Assembly (NCBI GenBank): GCA_948470475.1
Contig: OX419344.1
Coordinates: 23,072,225 to 23,136,224, forward strand
Reading direction: 5' to 3'
From: Galaxea fascicularis
Lineage: Eukaryota; Cnidaria; Anthozoa; Scleractinia; Euphylliidae
DNA: 64,000 nucleotides
Within the stretch, counting starts at the first letter, position 1. Each line of letters starts with the position of its first letter. The notes under the pieces are model-generated. The model did no database searches. It was not told where the DNA came from and saw nothing but the letters and a program-made list of their open reading frames with translations. The position numbers were made by a program, and so were the translations under genes. Positions 62,101 to 64,000 of the stretch are shown here, piece by piece.

Positions 62101-64000
62101 AAAAAAAACTCAGCCGGTAACGGTACCTCCGTGTTTGGAGCGCTGTACCCTGACGATTAACCCCGAGATTTCGGCCCGGGGATCGCTTATACCAACTGAG
62201 CCCAGCACCTCGCACACCCGAGTGAATATTCTGTCATCCCATGACAGCCAGTGAGGGAGAGATGTGTCGGCCCCTAAACCATTCGTGACAATCCCACTCC
62301 AAACGCGCAGCAAAGTACCGGTCCTACCTATCAAACTATGGATGAAAAATTTCTATTTAAACATTAAGTACTTTTTGGTCATTTTGTCATCCATGTGGTG
62401 CGCATTTACTACGTGCGCATGCGTATTGCCATATTAAATATTCTAAACGGAATAGAGAAGCTGATGCATGCTCATGCATACTTAATAGGCAATTTTGGCG
62501 TGTTTTGCTTTGTAAGTAATGCGGTAGGTACAATATTTTTCCAGTAGGACTGGATGACTCGACGCTTATGCAAAACATAGATGAAATAAGAATTGGCGGA
62601 CTTGCATGCCGACTTTACCAAGGAGTTACCCAGAACTCGTCTCGTGCGTCAACACGGAACTTTTGGACGAGCGACACAAGCTGCCGTAAAATAGCTTATG
62701 TTCGGTCTGCTGAAAGAGTAAATAAGTAAATGGGGAAGAGAAACAAAGACCTTGAGCCGAGCTGTGTTGGAAATACAGGCCACGGGCTCTAGGAAACTAT
62801 TATTGTGCATTGGAAACGCCAAGACAAAACTGGGTCTTTTTGGTGTTGTCCGAGGGCGCGCGTTCAAAGCAAAGAATTTTCCTTTGCATTGGTAGCAGAA
62901 CAAACGGTCATTTTCAGTGGTGAAAATCCGCGAGAGCTCTGCTGAATTGATTGGGTGCTAAAGTTAGGTTCGAACAACGCGCTAAGCATTTGCAATTTGA
63001 CAGTAACAGCGCGGTGCATTTCAACTTTCACTGAAATTCTTCAAGCGGTAACGGTGCCACATCATTACAGTATATGCATATGCCATTGCAGTGGAGTCTC
63101 ATTTAGGCAAGGGTTCAAATAAACTGCTGATGTATATGTGGCGTATTAACCCTTTAAATCGCTACATCAAAGTGTAAATTGTTATTTGTGGTCCCCTACA
63201 CAATTGCTATAGAACGAATCTGTCCTTGATTCTCGTCATAAAATTCGATGCGGATCACTCCAAGGCTTTTGGGGGTTAAAGGTATGAAAACGGATACGTT
63301 ACCTGTCAGTCCCTTGCGTTTATCGATGAAGAGAAGACTCTCTCGGTGAATTTCAGTTGCAATGGCCTCGCGCAGGTTCTACAAGAAAACAAAAACAAGC
63401 CTTGAAAAAAAAAAAAAAAGAAAAAAAAAGAAAAAAAAAAAACTCAGCCGGTAACGGTACCTCCGTGTTTGGAGCGCTGTACCCTGACGATTAACCCCGA
63501 GATTTCGGCCCGGGGATCGCTTATACCAACTGAGCCCAGCACCTCGCACACCCGAGTGAATATTCTGTCATCCCATGACAGCCAGTGAGGGAGAGATGTG
63601 TCGGCCCCTAAACCATTCGTGACAATCCCACTCCAAACGCGCAGCAAAGTACCGGTCCTACCTATCAAACTATGGATGAAAAATTTCTATTTAAACATTA
63701 AGTACTTTTTGGTCATTTTGTCATCCATGTGGTGCGCATTTACTACGTGCGCATGCGTATTGCCATATTAAATATTCTAAACGGAATAGAGAAGCTGATG
63801 CATGCTCATGCATACTTAATAGGCAATTTTGGCGTGTTTTGCTTTGTAAGTAATGCGGTAGGTACAATATTTTTCCAGTAGGACTGGATGACTCGACGCT
63901 TATGCAAAACATAGATGAAATAAGAATTGGCGGACTTGCATGCCGACTTTACCAAGGAGTTACCCAGAACTCGTCTCGTGCGTCAACACGGAACTTTTGG

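Larger units (their letters stand above)
48337..64000. repeat. Tandem array of about 1,334-bp units, 11 full copies plus a partial
   Basis: Unit starts, set at CTATTTAAACATTAAG, are 48,337; 49,672; 51,007; 52,341; 53,675; 55,010; 56,343; 57,680; 59,684; 61,019; 62,353; 63,687, and the array runs off the window. Spacing is 1,333-1,337 except the 2,004-bp unit 8, which carries an insertion. Most length variation is in a poly(A)/G tract (about 49,389-49,427 in unit 1). Point differences are rare: an A/T site in GCGTAT(A/T)GCC is A in units 1, 7, 8, 9 and T elsewhere; unit 5 has GGATGAGCG for GGACGAGCG; unit 6 has CGCGAAGG for CGCGCAGG. The unit is not rDNA, 5S, histone or a snRNA cluster as far as I can read it. 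Confidence 0.95.

Noticed and set aside
48371..63912. Repeated 63-, 74- and 84-codon minus-strand ORFs in every array unit
   Set aside because: They recur only because the DNA is repeated, lack start or splice context, and have no recognisable domains; I treat them as open by chance.
48337..64000. Array as rDNA, 5S, histone or snRNA cluster
   Set aside because: I compared the unit by eye with the hallmark sequences of 5S, U1, U2, U5, U6 and tRNA genes and found no convincing match.

Overview
The window looks like nuclear DNA of a metazoan, most likely a cnidarian and plausibly a stony coral. It is AT-rich and repeat-dense. Its one large gene is an animal-type mitochondrial AAA+/VWA protein (VWA8) split into about 39 small exons. 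The introns are full of palindromic MITEs, tRNA-headed SINEs and a Penelope-like remnant of kinds I associate with coral genomes. The taxon is an inference from repeat style and gene structure; no ribosomal or mitochondrial marker is present.

Layout. 1-1.9 kb: palindromic and tRNA-derived repeats. 2.0-8.6 kb, minus strand: a probable four-exon gene for a 75-residue single-pass membrane protein that I do not recognise, with a cluster of three E2F-like sites upstream of its start. 8.6-10.4 kb: intergenic DNA with a long-TIR element that has a second palindrome nested in it, then the VWA8 3' end. 10.4-45.9 kb, minus strand: VWA8, assembled exon by exon with consistent phases, from an Arg-rich N-terminus through three AAA+ modules (the first with a degenerate P-loop) to a C-terminal VWA domain with an intact DxSxS motif. 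One large intron carries a complete, very young, non-autonomous LTR retrotransposon (19,392-23,411) with a GTGTG target duplication and LTRs of equal length. 45.9-48.3 kb: the VWA8 upstream region, an unexplained plus-strand ORF with a poly(A) signal, and a frameshifted Penelope-like reverse transcriptase fragment. 48.3-64.0 kb, to the window edge: a tandem array of about 1,334-bp units, 11 complete copies plus part of a twelfth, nearly identical. One copy holds a 665-bp element inserted at a duplicated TTAA.

The most notable items are the array, whose unit carries an exon-like ORF behind a good splice acceptor; the small membrane-protein gene, whose exons are too short to appear as open reading frames; the apparent loss of a conserved linker of VWA8 beside the intron with the LTR element; and a GC-AG intron at the end of VWA8. 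I did not see any operon, CRISPR array, rRNA gene or convincing functional tRNA gene.
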